From: Adiantum capillus-veneris
Lineage: Eukaryota; Streptophyta; Polypodiopsida; Polypodiales; Pteridaceae
Reading direction: 5' to 3'
Assembly: GCA_014529385.2 (NCBI GenBank)
Contig: CM043966.1
Coordinates: 87,510,087 to 87,574,086 of the forward strand
Length of the DNA: 64,000 bases
Part shown: in pieces, positions 41,751 through 53,455 of the stretch
Layout of the letters: each line of letters opens with the position of its first letter
Numbering within the stretch: the first letter of the stretch is position 1
Notes under the pieces: generated by a model
Told to the model about the DNA's origin: nothing
Databases searched by the model: none
The model's input: only the letters and a program-made list of their open reading frames with translations
Translations under genes and position numbers: made by a program

Positions 41751-44700
41751 GGGATCTCCATTTCTTCGATAGGATCAGGTAGTCCCTCTATAAACATTCT
41801 TTCCATCAAGAAGTGAGTACGCCCACTTTCCCATGACTTTAAGTCACTTTCTTCTTGGATGACACTAGGTATGTCCAAGGGTCTATGGACATGGTGAGGT
41901 TGTTGTTGTGTAGGGAACACAGTGTCTTTAATCTGGATCTTCCTAGGTGCTGGTTCTAGATCCCTTTGGGTATCTTCTACCAAACTCCTTAATTGCTTGA
42001 CTTGCTCAATCTCCTTTGTAGGGTTTTGGTAAGTTCCTATCTTCTTTTTGGATCCTGGCCATTGTGGGTCATAAAGATCTTCCTTGTTGGTTTCTATGTT
42101 AGTGGTCGTTTTGGTCTCCATGGTCTCACCTGAATCAGAATCTTCTTCAGCGTCGTTCATATATACGGGGTCATCACCAGTCCCTATGTTGGTCTTTGAA
42201 CTAGGGGCTGACTTCACTGCTTTTTGCGATCTCTTTCTTCGTGTTTTCTTCTTTTTCTGAGATTGGGCAATTGATGCCGTGTCTCTTTCCTCAAGAATAT
42301 AATTTTGTTTTTGGAGCATCGATCATGTGAGTACGTTTACTGGTACCGCGGGTGTACTTGGTGATGGCTCCTCGGTAACTTCAATCAAGTTTAATGGCGT
42401 GATCTTCGGTGCATTTGGATTATTTGGACGTTGGGTAATCAAATGATCTATGCCACATTGATTACACATGAGTATCGGCATTGTAGACGTGCTCGCTTGA
42501 TTGGTTTGCATCAGTGTGGCGTTCTTTTGTAGCCTAATAGGACACTCAGCTACACGATGTGGACCTCCACACTCATACAATTGAAGAGGTGGTCTCTTAG
42601 TGGTGTAATTGATATTTTGGCCTCTTGCCGCAAGAGCAGCTACTTGATATACAGGTTTGACTTGTCCCCAATAGTCCTCCATGTAGTATTGTGGAATTTC
42701 TTCAAGCACATCCATCCCATAGGCGATATTAGGATCTATATCTTCCTCATAGCCTTCCAAACAAGAAATAGATGACTCACAACCCACTTGATTCACAGAA
42801 GTAATTCTCGGATGTGGTGGTTGCAGTCCTAGCACTGGAGGTGGTAAGGGTGTTGTTTGAACAACATTTTGGGCCCTAGGGACCATGTGTTGTGCTGTTT
42901 GTTCAAAAGGTGGGGCCAGCATCAAGGCAGGCACTCGAGGTGTGTCTGTCCATGCTAAGGTTGGTCTATTGGCCATCGCACGCTTAAATACTATGCAATC
43001 CTTAGCTTGATGACCATACCTCCCACATGCATTGCAGTTCCCATTGAATTTTACTCTAAAAGTAGGGCATTCACTGGTACTATGCGGTCCATAGCATACT
43101 GAGCACCATTGCTGCTCCCTTCTTGGATACATATGATTGTTTTGCGGAGCACGATTGTCTCTAAGACTCTCTTGAATAGCCTTGGTGAGATCTGCTAAAG
43201 TCATCTCAGATATCTTTGGCTCCTTAGCAATAGGCTTCAGGGTCATTGGTTGATGCCCTGATGCTTGCGAGCTAATAGATTTAGGCTCAACAGACACTCT
43301 TTCTCCTTGAATCATTAAATTATCCTCCAATTGGATCGCATTGGTGGTGACTGCATCCCAAGTGGTGATACCTCTAATGACTAGGCCATTGTAGATATCC
43401 TCATGTCGTAATCCCCTAATGAATCTATCAAGCAATTGGTTATTGTTGAAGCGCTCATTTGGATTACAACGAGAATTCAAATGCTTCAAGCGACTTATAA
43501 AGTCTCTCACCGACTCTCCTTCCTCTCGTTGGGCTTTCTGGAGCTGAGAGGCTACACCCCAAAGCACTCCCTCTCGTATGTATTCTTTTAAGAACAGTCT
43601 CCTAAGAGTAGGGTAAATCGTTTTTTCTTCCACACTTAGGGTTCTCCAATCCCCAGCCTTTCCACTTAAGGTTAGGCTTAAAGCATTGCTCTTATGTAGG
43701 TCATTGTGTTCTCCTAGAGAATCGCATATTTGTTCAAACACTTAGATATGCTTTCTCACATCCCCGTCTCCACTAAATTTTTGTGTGAGCTTGGCTATTT
43801 GTACTGCCTTACTTCTAGGCTCTCTATCAGGAGCGTTACACATATTCTCAGCAATAGATCGACCTATAGCTTGAGCAAATGTTGCCAAGTCACCTAAGTG
43901 AGTAGGCACCGTGGGTGAAGGTGCTCCAGAGACCACATGTGGAGTAGGTATTGGCATTGGGCTTGGCGCATAGGAAGCCCTTGGGTTCTACGTTGGGTAC
44001 GATGTTGTGTCATGTGGTGGTCCATAGTTCATATGAGTGGCCCTAGGCATAGCAGACGTCGGATGTGACATGCTAATGCTAGCCGGTATAGTCCCATGGA
44101 AATAAGAACTTGTGTATTGTGGTTGTGGAGCATAGGTAGTTGAAACAATGGGAGGGGTAGGGACTACATGAGTACGTGGACCCATAGGTGCATACGATTG
44201 GTTCGCACTTGTAGGTACTATTGCATGCATTGAGCTACCATGTAGCGGTGCTTTACTAACAAACGAGGTCCATGGCGTGTTTCTTGGCATGCCCATCATT
44301 GGGGTAGGCATGGTAGCCGTGGTGTCATCAACGGAAAGATGAGCTAGACTTGGAAAAGTAAAGCTATCACTTGTGGGCTCAGATTGCATTGAGACCCCTG
44401 GCGAAACATATGGGGGATCGATGGGACTCACTGGGGGAGTCTCCATTTGTGATAGAGTGGGTTGTTTCCCTTTGCCCATGTCTAAAAATCGCATAGGACC
44501 CGTCGAAGGTATGTTTATTCCTCGATTTTGCCTCTCGGACTGGATAATCCTATGGATGACATTGCAGATCATGTGTTGTTGTTCCTCCAGACTAGTGGCA
44601 CTAGATGTGGATTGTACAACTTCTAACCAACCCACATGGTATGTGTAGCCCATGTATAGGTCGGTCAAAGTCTCCGTGTGTAGGTCATATTCCCAATTTT

Positions 44701-45286
44701 CATTGAGAAATACCCCGTCCAAACTTGGTGTACTAGAGGGTTGCCGTGAGGTGGATGCAATGTTGCTTTTCGTGTTTTGACTTTTAGTCACCGCTACCTT
44801 AGAGGCGACTTTGGAAGGTGGTAGCTCGGTAGGGCCCTCATTAAATGAGGTAGGTAGAATGTCCACGTGGACACTGTGAGGGAGTGTGGGGTCTACTGGA
44901 GATGTGAATGGTGATTCTACTTCCCCACCCCCTTCGTTTACTTCACTAGCCGTAGGTTCAGAGCGCGTAGCTCTACTAAAAGTTTCCATCAAACGGCTAA
45001 AAACACTAGTTCCAGGTTGTTGGGCCCAGCTAGGCACGGTTTCATTTGTTCCCCCGGGGCTTTGTGTAAGATGCTCTTCCATAATATCGTAGTCAAAGGA
45101 AGAGTCGTTAGCCGCTATATTTGGGTCTTGGGTTGCACTACCTTGGGTCCCCGCCGAGGGCGTAGACCCTAGCGTGGAAGGATAGTGAGTACCCCCGTAA
45201 ATCGAAGCACTAGCTAGTTGTTCGGACTCTAGCACACGATCAGAGCGTAGATACATCTGCTTTGGGTGCCCTACAAGTGTCGGCAA
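41348..45286 (-). pseudogene. G2 gag (one frame with in-frame stops)
   Basis: A single frame runs from an ATG at 45286 into protease without an indel, broken by stops TAG 43990-43988, TAA 43744-43742 and TGA 42325-42323. A Ser/Thr/Pro-rich N-terminal half starts near LRSDRVLESEQ. The Gag core follows (SNALSLTLSGKAGDWRTL, RDFISRLKHLNSRCNPNERF, LLDRFIRGLRHEDIYNGL). The nucleocapsid has CSVCYGPHSTSEC (CX2CX3HX4C), CNACGRYGHQAKDC (CX2CX4HX4C), and two degenerate knuckles (ECGGPHRVAEC and CNQCGIDHLITQR). A basic linker KKKKTRRKRSQK follows at about 42240. All three stops are one C-to-T change away from CAG, CAA and CGA. Confidence 0.85.
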
Positions 45287-46055
45287 GTACCCTCAAAGGT
45301 TACTTGCTTTGTTTTGTGGGTGTTTTGCATCCCGTTTTCTGCTTGATTTTTTCTTGTTTTTGATGTTTTTTTAATGTTTGATTTTATTTTTTTTATTGAA
45401 GTGTGTGATAGCTCAAAACGAGCGTATCACTCAAAGGGTCGCTGTGTGTTTTACAGCACAATTTTCGGGCATATGACGTTCCGTTGGTCCTCAAAAATCA
45501 ATTTTAGCTACGTGTGAAACTAAAATTCGTTTTTTTTTAAGGCGACTGAGGCTTAGGCTTGAGCATGAGCTTGGGCTTGGGTCTGGGCTTGGGTCTGGGA
45601 GATATTCCCGATCCCGGTCCTACCTTTTTTTTAAAAATTATTTTTTTTTCAAATTTTTTTTTTTAAAAAAAAAGGATAAGGCCGTCGCGGCCTGCGCGAG
45701 AGCACACACACACTCTCTCTACCTACTTCTAACTAATACACCTACTCTTACACACTAACACACTCTATTAACTCTCACTAATCTACTTCCTACTTACTGT
45801 ACACAGAAAACTAACTACCTTAATACACAGAGAATAAACACAGAACCTTTGAAATCTCTATTAACAAAGAAAACTAACTACCTTAATACACAGAGAATAA
45901 ACACAGAACCTTTGAAAACTCCATTAATAAAAAAAATACACAGTATAACACCAAATCCCTCTTCTCAACACACACACACTCCTTCCTTACCTTTCCTACA
46001 ATAGAAATTGCACCACGGAGAAGCACAGAGTGCTACTCGAGCTTCATGTATGGCA
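45287..46055 (-). other. G2 untranslated leader
   Basis: 0.77 kb between PBS and the first ATG, with no ORF. It holds a 63-bp tandem duplication, long A and T runs near 45625-45672, and a GGCTTGGGTCT-type repeat at about 45551-45600. Confidence 0.7.
45806..45931. repeat. 63-bp tandem duplication in G2 leader
   Basis: GAAAACTAACTACCTTAATA and what follows starts at 45806 and again at 45869, with almost identical units. Confidence 0.9.
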
Positions 46056-46078
46056 TTCCCCGGCAGCGGCGCCAAAAA
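46056..46078 (-). other. G2 primer-binding site
   Basis: Minus-strand TTTTTGGCGCCGCTGCCGGG directly after the 5' LTR. The core is the same as in G0. Confidence 0.85.
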
Positions 46079-46314
46079 TGTGCGCGTATGTCGCACGTGT
46101 CAATGCAAGGAACTTGTCGATACACCGTGTGCAAGCCACAAATGGCTCCAAGCACACAACAAGCCTAAACTAATAAGCTCAAAGAAGGCGATGGTGTGTC
46201 ACTCACCGCTCTACGCTTGCTTCGTGGAGGATTCCTCGCCGCGAAGAAGAAGGAGACGCCGCTACGCTGCGCTCAACCGCTTCACCGTCGTCGTGCCTTC
46301 GTAATGCTCGATCG

Positions 46315-46409
<95 letters not shown>

Positions 46410-46740
46410 ACACACACAAGGAGGTGAAGAAGAAGGAGATGGAGATGGAGATGGAGCAAGAGCACTCTTCTATTGCACAAATGAGAGAATGAGTGAATTT
46501 TAGGTTTAGTTGACTTTTATATGAGCTCGCCCCATTCACACTTGGGCGCCCATGCTTAGCCAACCAATCCCTTGAATGTTCCAGTTAGAGTGCGCCTCTC
46601 ATCGGCGATCACTCTTACCCTTTTCCTATTGGACCGACAAGCCCGGTACCTGACTCTACCAAATAAATAATACAATGTCCGCCATAGGTTACAACGTCCG
46701 TCGTAGGTGATAGAGTGTCCGTGAGCCGTGAGGGTTAACA
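46079..46740 (-). repeat. G2 5' LTR
   Basis: 662 bp, TGTGCGCG...GGTTAACA, next to the PBS on the left and to TSD TCATT on the right. It contains CT units at 46319-46348 and CA units at 46349-46404. A TATA-like CATATAAAAGTC lies at about 46514-46525. Confidence 0.95.
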
Positions 46741-47165
46741 TCATTGAAAGGGTTTCTTAATTCCATAATTCCATTCTGAATTTCTAGTTCCCAGTCGCTA
46801 GGTTCCTCTCATCTATCTAAACTGATCTTTCTCCAAAGTTCAGTTCAATGAATTGTTCTGGGTATTATTTCCTTTGTCTCTCAACCTGTTCCTTATCTAT
46901 TTGCACAACACTTAGATATATCTCTGTTAAGGGAAAAATGTTCATCGAGGAAAGCATCTAAACAATTTTCATTGTCCCATATTTCTTACATAGTTCTTCA
47001 TGCCTCAAAGCTTTCTTCCAGCTTCTGGTGTTGTCAATCTTTATCTGAATCCTCTTGCTCACCCCTTGAATAGTCAATGTCTAGTTCACATAGTCATGTA
47101 TTGCACAACAGTTCTGAGCCAAGGTCTGCCTAAAAGCATCCCATATGCTCCTTGAACATCCAATA

Positions 47166-47441
47166 CTAAGTAGTTGGTTTTGAACTTTTCCTTATCCACT
47201 TTGATATACATGTTTCAACTAGCACAGTAGCCTGAACCACCCTGTGGTCAGACATCATGACTCTGAACAGTGTTGGTTTTAACTCCATAATTCCTAGTTT
47301 TTGCCTTATAAGTTCTCCCAAAATATTAACACCAGCTCCTCCGTCCAATATGACTCCTGATAGTGGTTCCCACTGCTTTCTCAACTTATAATGTACATGG
47401 ATGACTGGAACCTCATTGTCTCGAATGGCTGCTAGGTCCAC
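47166..47441 (-). pseudogene. Element H retropepsin
   Basis: Reads KQWEPLSGVILDGGAGVNIL and GELIRQKLGI, then VMMSDHRVVQATVLVE. The D-G-G-A-G box is the Tat/Athila-type aspartic protease site. Located between H gag and the G2 insertion, as expected for gag-pro order. Confidence 0.8.
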
Positions 47442-47645
47442 TGCTCTGGCTTCAGCCTCAACTTTTCTCTTTTGTGTGATAAACTTTGTAGCCTATAGTA
47501 ACGTGCGTCTGATGTCATCCAGCTCTATTGTCAACTTCTTGATGTGTTCACATACCTTCACATAGATTTCATCTTGCTCATTCCCACAACTGCCATCTGA
47601 ACTGGAAGATTTCTCTTGATGAATATCTTCACAGTTCCATTCAAA

Positions 47646-47945
47646 ATGTCATGCCAAGTGTAGGACTAGGAGGGCATGGCCCTGGCAAAGTGTTGGACAC
47701 ACTTGCAATATAGAGGTCTATATATAGGGGGGAGTAATGTCATGCCAAGGGTAGGACTAGGAGGGCACGACCTTGGCAAAGTTTTGGTGGACACATTTTG
47801 CAGTATAGGGGTCTATACATATCTAAGAGCCAGAGGGCCAAGGGCCTATATATAGGACGGTTGGGTGGTTATTCACAGGTTTGTTTTGCCTCTGTCTTAC
47901 ACAACTATCTTCTCTTGTCTGGTTGCTCGCTGAATCTGAGATGGA
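47646..47945 (+). repeat. LTR-like block with 91-bp tandem duplication inside H
   Basis: AATGTCATGCCAAG starts at 47645 and again at 47736, each followed by GTAGGACTAGGAGGGCA and GGTCTATA. A TATATATAGG box (about 47852-47861) is followed by text typical of a transcribed LTR or promoter region. It sits between H gag and protease. No clear ends or TSD were found. Confidence 0.35.
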
Positions 47946-47949
47946 TCCT

Positions 47950-49961
47950 CTGATTCGTCCTTCATCAGACCAATGGCTCCAGCCTCAGCCAAGTCTGATC
48001 TGACTTGTCGTACCTCATTTACCAGACTCTATATTGCAGCGATCATGGACTCATTTGATCCAAATGCTACCTTTTCGCTTTGAGTTTCAACACCTCTGAA
48101 GAGCAGGGCGGTAGCTTCTAAATTGTGCAAGCCTCATAACATTCTAGCTTTTTTAGTAGTTTCTTGGCTAGATTTTTAGTGATCTTTGTTGCAAGCTCAT
48201 GTTGTTCCTGCCATTCATCCACTACCTTCTCTGTGTCCTTCGCCTTCCAGGATGTTCTCTACTGCTCTCACTTTCTAGTTTCAACTTGCTTCCCCTCATT
48301 CTCATCTGGAATCTCCTCAATGATGACACCCTTTCTTTTGGTGACTACCATGACTGACACTGGTATGGTGTCTTCTGGTCAAGTACTTTTGTTTTCAGAG
48401 CGTCTAGGCATTGGGCTGCAAAGTGACCATACTTTCCACACATATAGCAGTTCAGGCTTCTCTTTGCAAAATCTCCTCTACCCATGTCCCTGCCAGTATC
48501 CGTCTGGTACCTGCCTCTGCCAGTACCTGTACGTGTACTAGTCTCATTGTCTTTGGACCCACTGGTCCCGTCTGCTTTTGTTGCCTCAGGGTTAGAGAAA
48601 TCATTGATAGATCCTTCCTTTTCTTAAAATGATGGATTCGGATACCACAGTTATTCCAAACATGACCATAGGCTTTACAGTAAGTACATTGTGAACACTC
48701 ATTAGACCTGTATAATCTTTGGACCTACACTTTGAGTACCAAATTTCCATTTTTTTAACTAAAGGTCTTGTCTTAGCAATTTCAACAATCTGTGTTGACA
48801 TTTCCTCCAGTTTCCTAGTCCACGATCCCTTTTATTCCCTTTGCTTTTGTCGTCTAACTTGCTTTCACATGAACTGAAGCTGGAACTAGTTTTTGACTCT
48901 TGAGTTCTTGATTCGGTGTCACTGGACTATCTTTTCTTGTGACCTTTCTCTTTCTTTGCCTGTTGTTCTAGTTTCAACGCCCTTTGTACCAAGTCGTTAA
49001 ACTTCTTTGTTGGCGTCAGAACCTCCTATTCTCTTAATTTCTTGCTTCTGAATCCATTTAGAAACCAAGCTCTTATTCTCTTTTCAAAAGGAGGTTCTTG
49101 TAACTGTCTGGTTAGTACCTTGATCTTTTTGGCATAACTTTTGACTGACAACTTACCTTGCTTGATCTTGTCGAGCTCACATAGGATGTCTTCATCTCCT
49201 CTATTATTTGAATACTCTAGCCAAAAGCTTTGATGAGCTTGTTATAGGATCTGATTTGGCAAGCTGGGTAATGGTAGTATCATTTTCTGAATGCTTCTTT
49301 CAATGTCTGTGGAAAGTACTCTCTCCACTCATCTTCATTTATATCTTTAAGTTTTGCATATTGCTCAAATGCTTGAAGATGAACATCAAGATCATCCTTC
49401 ATTCCTCCTTTAAACACTAGGAAGGAGATTTTCAGATTAGTGGAATGTTCAGTGTAGCTGGTTCTATATTTGTGAACTGGTTTCTTATCTTTGGATCTCC
49501 TTTTACTGTAGTGGTCTATGTCAACATCCCAGTCATTGTCTCTTTCAATCTAAGAATTGTCTCTTTCAATCTAAGACTCTGTATCCTCTGCTCTCTTCTT
49601 TGATGGTTTATGTTTTGATCGGGGACTTCTTATGCCCTCGCTTTGTTCAGTATATTTTTGGTTGCGTTGGGATCCATGTGATCGGTTCTGTTGTTCAACT
49701 TGCTCTCCTTGCCGTCTCCTAGAATGAGTTGAGTGTTGAGAATCCCGCGATTTATCAGCTATCCCGACCTGGGGGCACATCCGTCTCATTGCCAGGTTCT
49801 CTTTCAGTCTCAGAGCCTCGCTCTGATTCTTCCTGAATTAGGTTGACACGGGTTGAATCATCCATGAATCGGGTAGCTAGCCTTTGACCTTGGGTAACTC
49901 TTATGGGTGGCATGACTGATGTCTTATAGCTCTTAACACCAATAGGGAGGTAGTCCGTCAA
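47950..49961 (-). pseudogene. Element H gag
   Basis: From about 49961 (MTDYLPIGVKSYKTSVMPPI) the frame is charged and Arg-rich, with changes of frame. Gag-core text appears at about 49210-49010 (CELDKIKQGKLSVKSYAKKI then LLTRQLQEPP-like and EKRIRAWFLNGF). Two zinc knuckles follow: CTYCKAYGHVWNNC (about 48640-48690) and CYMCGKYGHFAAQC (about 48405-48450). Many stops. Confidence 0.7.
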
Positions 49962-49991
49962 TCCAAAGCAACTACACCATGATCGCTAAAA

Positions 49992-50464
49992 TGGAATGAG
50001 CTGGACACCTTTAGTCAGCTATTCCAGGTTGGTGGTTAGAGTCAGTTCAGACCAGCCACGGGACTTCAGATCAGACCAGACAATAACTGAAAGACAAGAC
50101 TGAAACTGGAAATGATATTAAATACTGGAACTAGAAAAGAGAATGACACTGAAATTGGGAACTGAAACGAGAATTGCACCTTCAGATTAGATTGGTCAAA
50201 AAGTACAATGATGAGATAAGCTATGTATGATTCGGATTACAAGAGCGTAACAACTTCGAGATACAAGGAATTAGGATCCAGGAATAATCACGAGTCAAAT
50301 CCCTCAAAATGAAGTAGTGACCCTATTTATAGGCTTCCAACTGGGCTTTGACTGCTTGCGCACTGTACCAGTTAATGTGGTAACTATCTGTAGTGAATGT
50401 CTCTGGAAGCTTCCAATCCAGTCTCCTGCCAGCCGCCTGTTAAGGATCATTCCCGCCATCTACA
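49992..50464 (-). repeat. 5' LTR of element H
   Basis: TGGAATGAGC...CATCTACA, 473 bp, aligned with 10515-10975. The adjacent interior text in the minus sense (TTTTAGCGATCATGG) should be the PBS; I could not match it to a tRNA by eye. Confidence 0.85.
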
Positions 50465-50607
50465 ATAAACCAAAGCAGCGCCAAGAAATACATGCTTTTC
50501 CAACAGCTCCTAGCCATTGTGAACTCGATCATCACAACCACAAGCCTCCAAGCCGTAAGCTCATGCATTCACTCGCTTAGCTTTCTGTGCATGCCCAATC
50601 TCCTCTG

Positions 50608-50648
<41 letters not shown>

Positions 50649-51203
50649 CTTTTGCTTCAACAATGCTATTGTCGCTACATGGAAACAAGGAGTCCCATGC
50701 ACCCGTTGGTAGACTCCAGTTCCGCATGCACCCATTGCCAGACTCCAGTTCCGCATGCAACATTTCCTTTGACAAAACTGGGAGCACCTAAGGAATCTCC
50801 CATTATTCCATCAAAGATTACATTTTCAAGAACGGCTCTACTATATTTCGAACAATTATACTATACTCGCTCTCTACTCGCTCTCTTTTAATAAAAATCC
50901 TTTACTTGCAAATATTCCCAAACACCTCACCCCTTTAACCTAATTGTCGGGTTTCCTTGCCCCACCCGACACATCTGCAGCCTGCACACTACTCTCGGGC
51001 CTGCACACATCTCTCAACCTCCAAATGCATCGAGCTCCCTCGGGCCCTCTCCATCTTCTCCCCTACATTATGGCTATGGAGCAATTCACAGAGCGAAAGA
51101 GATCAGAGAGTCTCCTCTTCTTGTGTGGTTCACTGCCTACACGTGCCTCCTCCAGCTTAATTGCCAGCGGTTATGGGTGTTATGGTGCAGCTCGTACGCG
51201 TGC

Positions 51204-51253
<50 letters not shown>

Positions 51254-51329
51254 AGAACCTCCTCTCCCTTGTGCATATGAGAAAGGCCTTCCCTTTCCAT
51301 CTCGTTGGCACGTGTATTGCCGCCATGCA

Positions 51330-51365
<36 letters not shown>

Positions 51366-52062
51366 GAAGAAGAAGAAGAGAGTTTTAACGTTGTAGGAAA
51401 CTATCCCAAGAGACCTTAAAGATCTAGCCGACGAGGAGTTGAACTCAAGACCTGTTATTCAAGAGGGAAATGGCATAACCAATCTACCACACTTGGGTGA
51501 TGGAAAGGTTAGAGAGAGAGAGGAGACTCCAGTTCGACGCACTGTTGCTTCCACTCTCTTTTTTTTTTTTTTAATAGCAAAACTCACAATTGTGAGTGAA
51601 TTATATTGATCATCACAAAAAAATTGATGTAAGTGAGCATGGCAAGTTGCGCCCACTCTCTTAAGCATCTCATTTGATTCACCTGCCTTTTCAATTAAAA
51701 AGATCGTATCACCTACTCACATATACAAGCGAAATTGTACGTTTTTTCCAGACGGACCTAGAAAGTTCTCCGTCCTTCACGCCTTTGCATTATCACTTTC
51801 AATCGTCTTCCGGTATCCTTCACAGAACCCTTGTACAGACACGACGCCATAGCCAATTTCACGTCTGGTTTCGTTCCCCCCCCCCCGCCCCGGGGCCTGA
51901 AACGCATTTCGGTGAACGATATTCTACTTCTGCACCAGCACCTGTCTTTACCTTTCTAAATTTGCCCGATTTGGAAAATTTTCAAGGACGCCATAGCCAG
52001 CGACCATCAATTGGCCTCCTTCCATCTCCCCTCATTTCTGATTTCGTCTGAACTCATTTTAC
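50465..52062. other. Gene-proximal flank upstream of the DnaJ gene
   Basis: No coding region is supported. It holds GA microsatellites (50610-50646 and about 51330-51366), a CA microsatellite (51209-51250), a 29-bp tandem pair (50699-50727 and 50728-50756), a tRNA-like sequence, a perfect 16-bp palindrome ACTCACAATTGTGAGT (51582-51597) and a C-rich run near 51879-51897. The DnaJ promoter and 5' UTR must lie in its right half, but I cannot fix a TATA box. Confidence 0.5.
51427..51496 (-). other. tRNA-like (Pol III A/B box) sequence
   Basis: In the minus sense, GTGGTAGATTGGTTATGCC resembles a tRNA D-arm/A box. Forty nucleotides on, CTTGAGTTCAACTCC resembles a B box. Both imperfectly match consensus. 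No full cloverleaf or poly-A tail is evident, so it could be a tRNA pseudogene or the head of a tRNA-derived SINE. Confidence 0.3.
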
Positions 52063-53455
52063 ATGGGTGTCGACTACTACAATGTCCTCAAGGTCCCAAA
52101 GACAGCGACCGATGATGACCTTAAGAAGGCCTACCGTAAACTGGCCATGAAATGGCATCCTGACAAGAATCCGAATAGTAAGAAGGAGGCGGAGGCCAAG
52201 TTCAAGCAGATCTCGGAGGCTTATGAGGTATTCTCAACGGAATTGTGTGTGTGTGTGTATGTGAGAGAGAGGGAGAGAGAGAGAGAGAGATTTGTGTGGA
52301 TTCTGGACAGCAAGCATCCATTTGTGGTTTTAACTTGGCAAAGATTGATATCGCCCCGTGATGCTTAAATTTTATCTTTATGCGATAAGCAGGTGCTAAT
52401 TTTGGCTAAATGTGATGAGCAGGTGTTAAGTGACCCACAGAAGAGAGCTGTATACGATCAGTATGGAGAAGAGGGATTAAAGGGACAGGTTCCTCCACCT
52501 GGTGCTAATGTCCATTTTGCAAATGGAGATGGTCCCAATGTGTTCAGGTTTAATCCAAGGAATGCTGAAGACATATTTGCAGAGTTTTTTGGTGGATCAA
52601 GTCCTTTCGGCATGGGTGGACTTGGAGGCATGGGTGGACGGGGCTCTCGAAGTGCATTTGGTGAGAGCATGTTTGGTGGCTTTGGTGGTCCAGAGACCGT
52701 CTTCAGGTCCTTCGGTGAGTCAGCTCCTTCGTCAGGTCCCAAAAAAGCTGCACCAGTAGAGAGTAAGCTCCCTTGTACGCTTGAGGAGCTCTACAATGGA
52801 TCCACTCGAAAAATGAAAATTTCCCGAAATATAGCTGATGCTAGTGGGTATGTATTCTCTCCTGTTTTGTGTTCTGCATAGTTTTTCTGATTTTGAATAG
52901 TTGTGCTAAATTCTTGGGTGGTTCTAGCGTGTTGTCATGCTTTTGCATTGTAAGAAATGACATTGTGTATCAGGATGCAAGCACTCACGCTGTACGTTTG
53001 CATTTTGAAGCAGAAAGACACTGCCTGTTGAGGAAATTCTAACGATCGATGTGAAGCCAGGATGGAAAAAGGGTACTAAAATTACTTTCCCTGAAAAGGG
53101 ACATGAACAGCCCAATGTGATTCCGTCGGATCTTGTGTTTGTGATTGATGAAAAGCCTCATGATGTCTACAAGCGAGATGGGAATGATCTTGTTGTGAAT
53201 CAGAAGATTCCTTTGGCAGAAGCGCTCACTGGCACAACTGTGAATCTGAATACTCTGGATGGAAGGACCTTGACAATACCCATCAATGAAGTGATCAGTC
53301 CAGGCTATGAGAAAGTGGTGCCTAGAGAGGGGATGCCAATACCGAAGGAACCAGGGAAGAAAGGGAACCTGCGGCTCAAGTTTGATGTCAAATTTCCTAA
53401 CAGGCTCACTCCCGAGCAGAAGGCTGGCGTTAAGAGGCTTTTCAGTGCAAGTTGA
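52063..53455 (+). CDS. Type II DnaJ/HSP40 co-chaperone, three exons, 343 aa
   Basis: The exons are 52063-52227, 52423-52847 and 53014-53455 with GT-AG introns (195 and 166 nt); joined length is 1032 nt with stop. The protein starts [18 protein letters not shown]. The J domain fills about residues 1-70 with HPD at 32-34, which stimulates Hsp70 ATPase. A Gly/Phe-rich linker spans about 78-150 ([13 protein letters not shown]), then two C-terminal substrate-binding domains. The Cys-rich zinc region of type I DnaJ is absent, so this is subfamily B. Length is typical for plant members (about 340 aa). Probably cytosolic: no signal peptide or membrane segment. All frames are open and motifs intact. 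The ATG chosen is the conserved J-domain start. Confidence 0.95.
52228..52422 (+). other. DnaJ intron 1 with duplicated 3' splice site
   Basis: GTATTC donor after GAG. Two nearly identical acceptors lie 30 nt apart: AGCAG|GTGCTAA (cut after 52392) and AGCAG|GTGTTAA (cut after 52422). The downstream one gives the conserved VLSDPQKRA. The upstream one would add ten residues in frame. The intron also holds a short GT/GA microsatellite. Confidence 0.85.

Noticed and set aside
44373-44648. 91-aa plus-strand ORF within G2 gag
   Set aside because: It is antisense to the Ser/Pro-rich part of Gag and has no independent support.
51674-52051. 125-aa ORF just upstream of the DnaJ ATG, as an upstream exon or separate gene
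   Set aside because: It crosses a C homopolymer and ends before the conserved J-domain start. There is no motif, and the composition fits a 5' UTR/promoter.
52458-52742. 94-aa minus-strand ORF within the DnaJ gene
   Set aside because: It is a shadow of exon 2; the Gly/Phe-rich coding strand gives Pro-rich open frames on the opposite strand.
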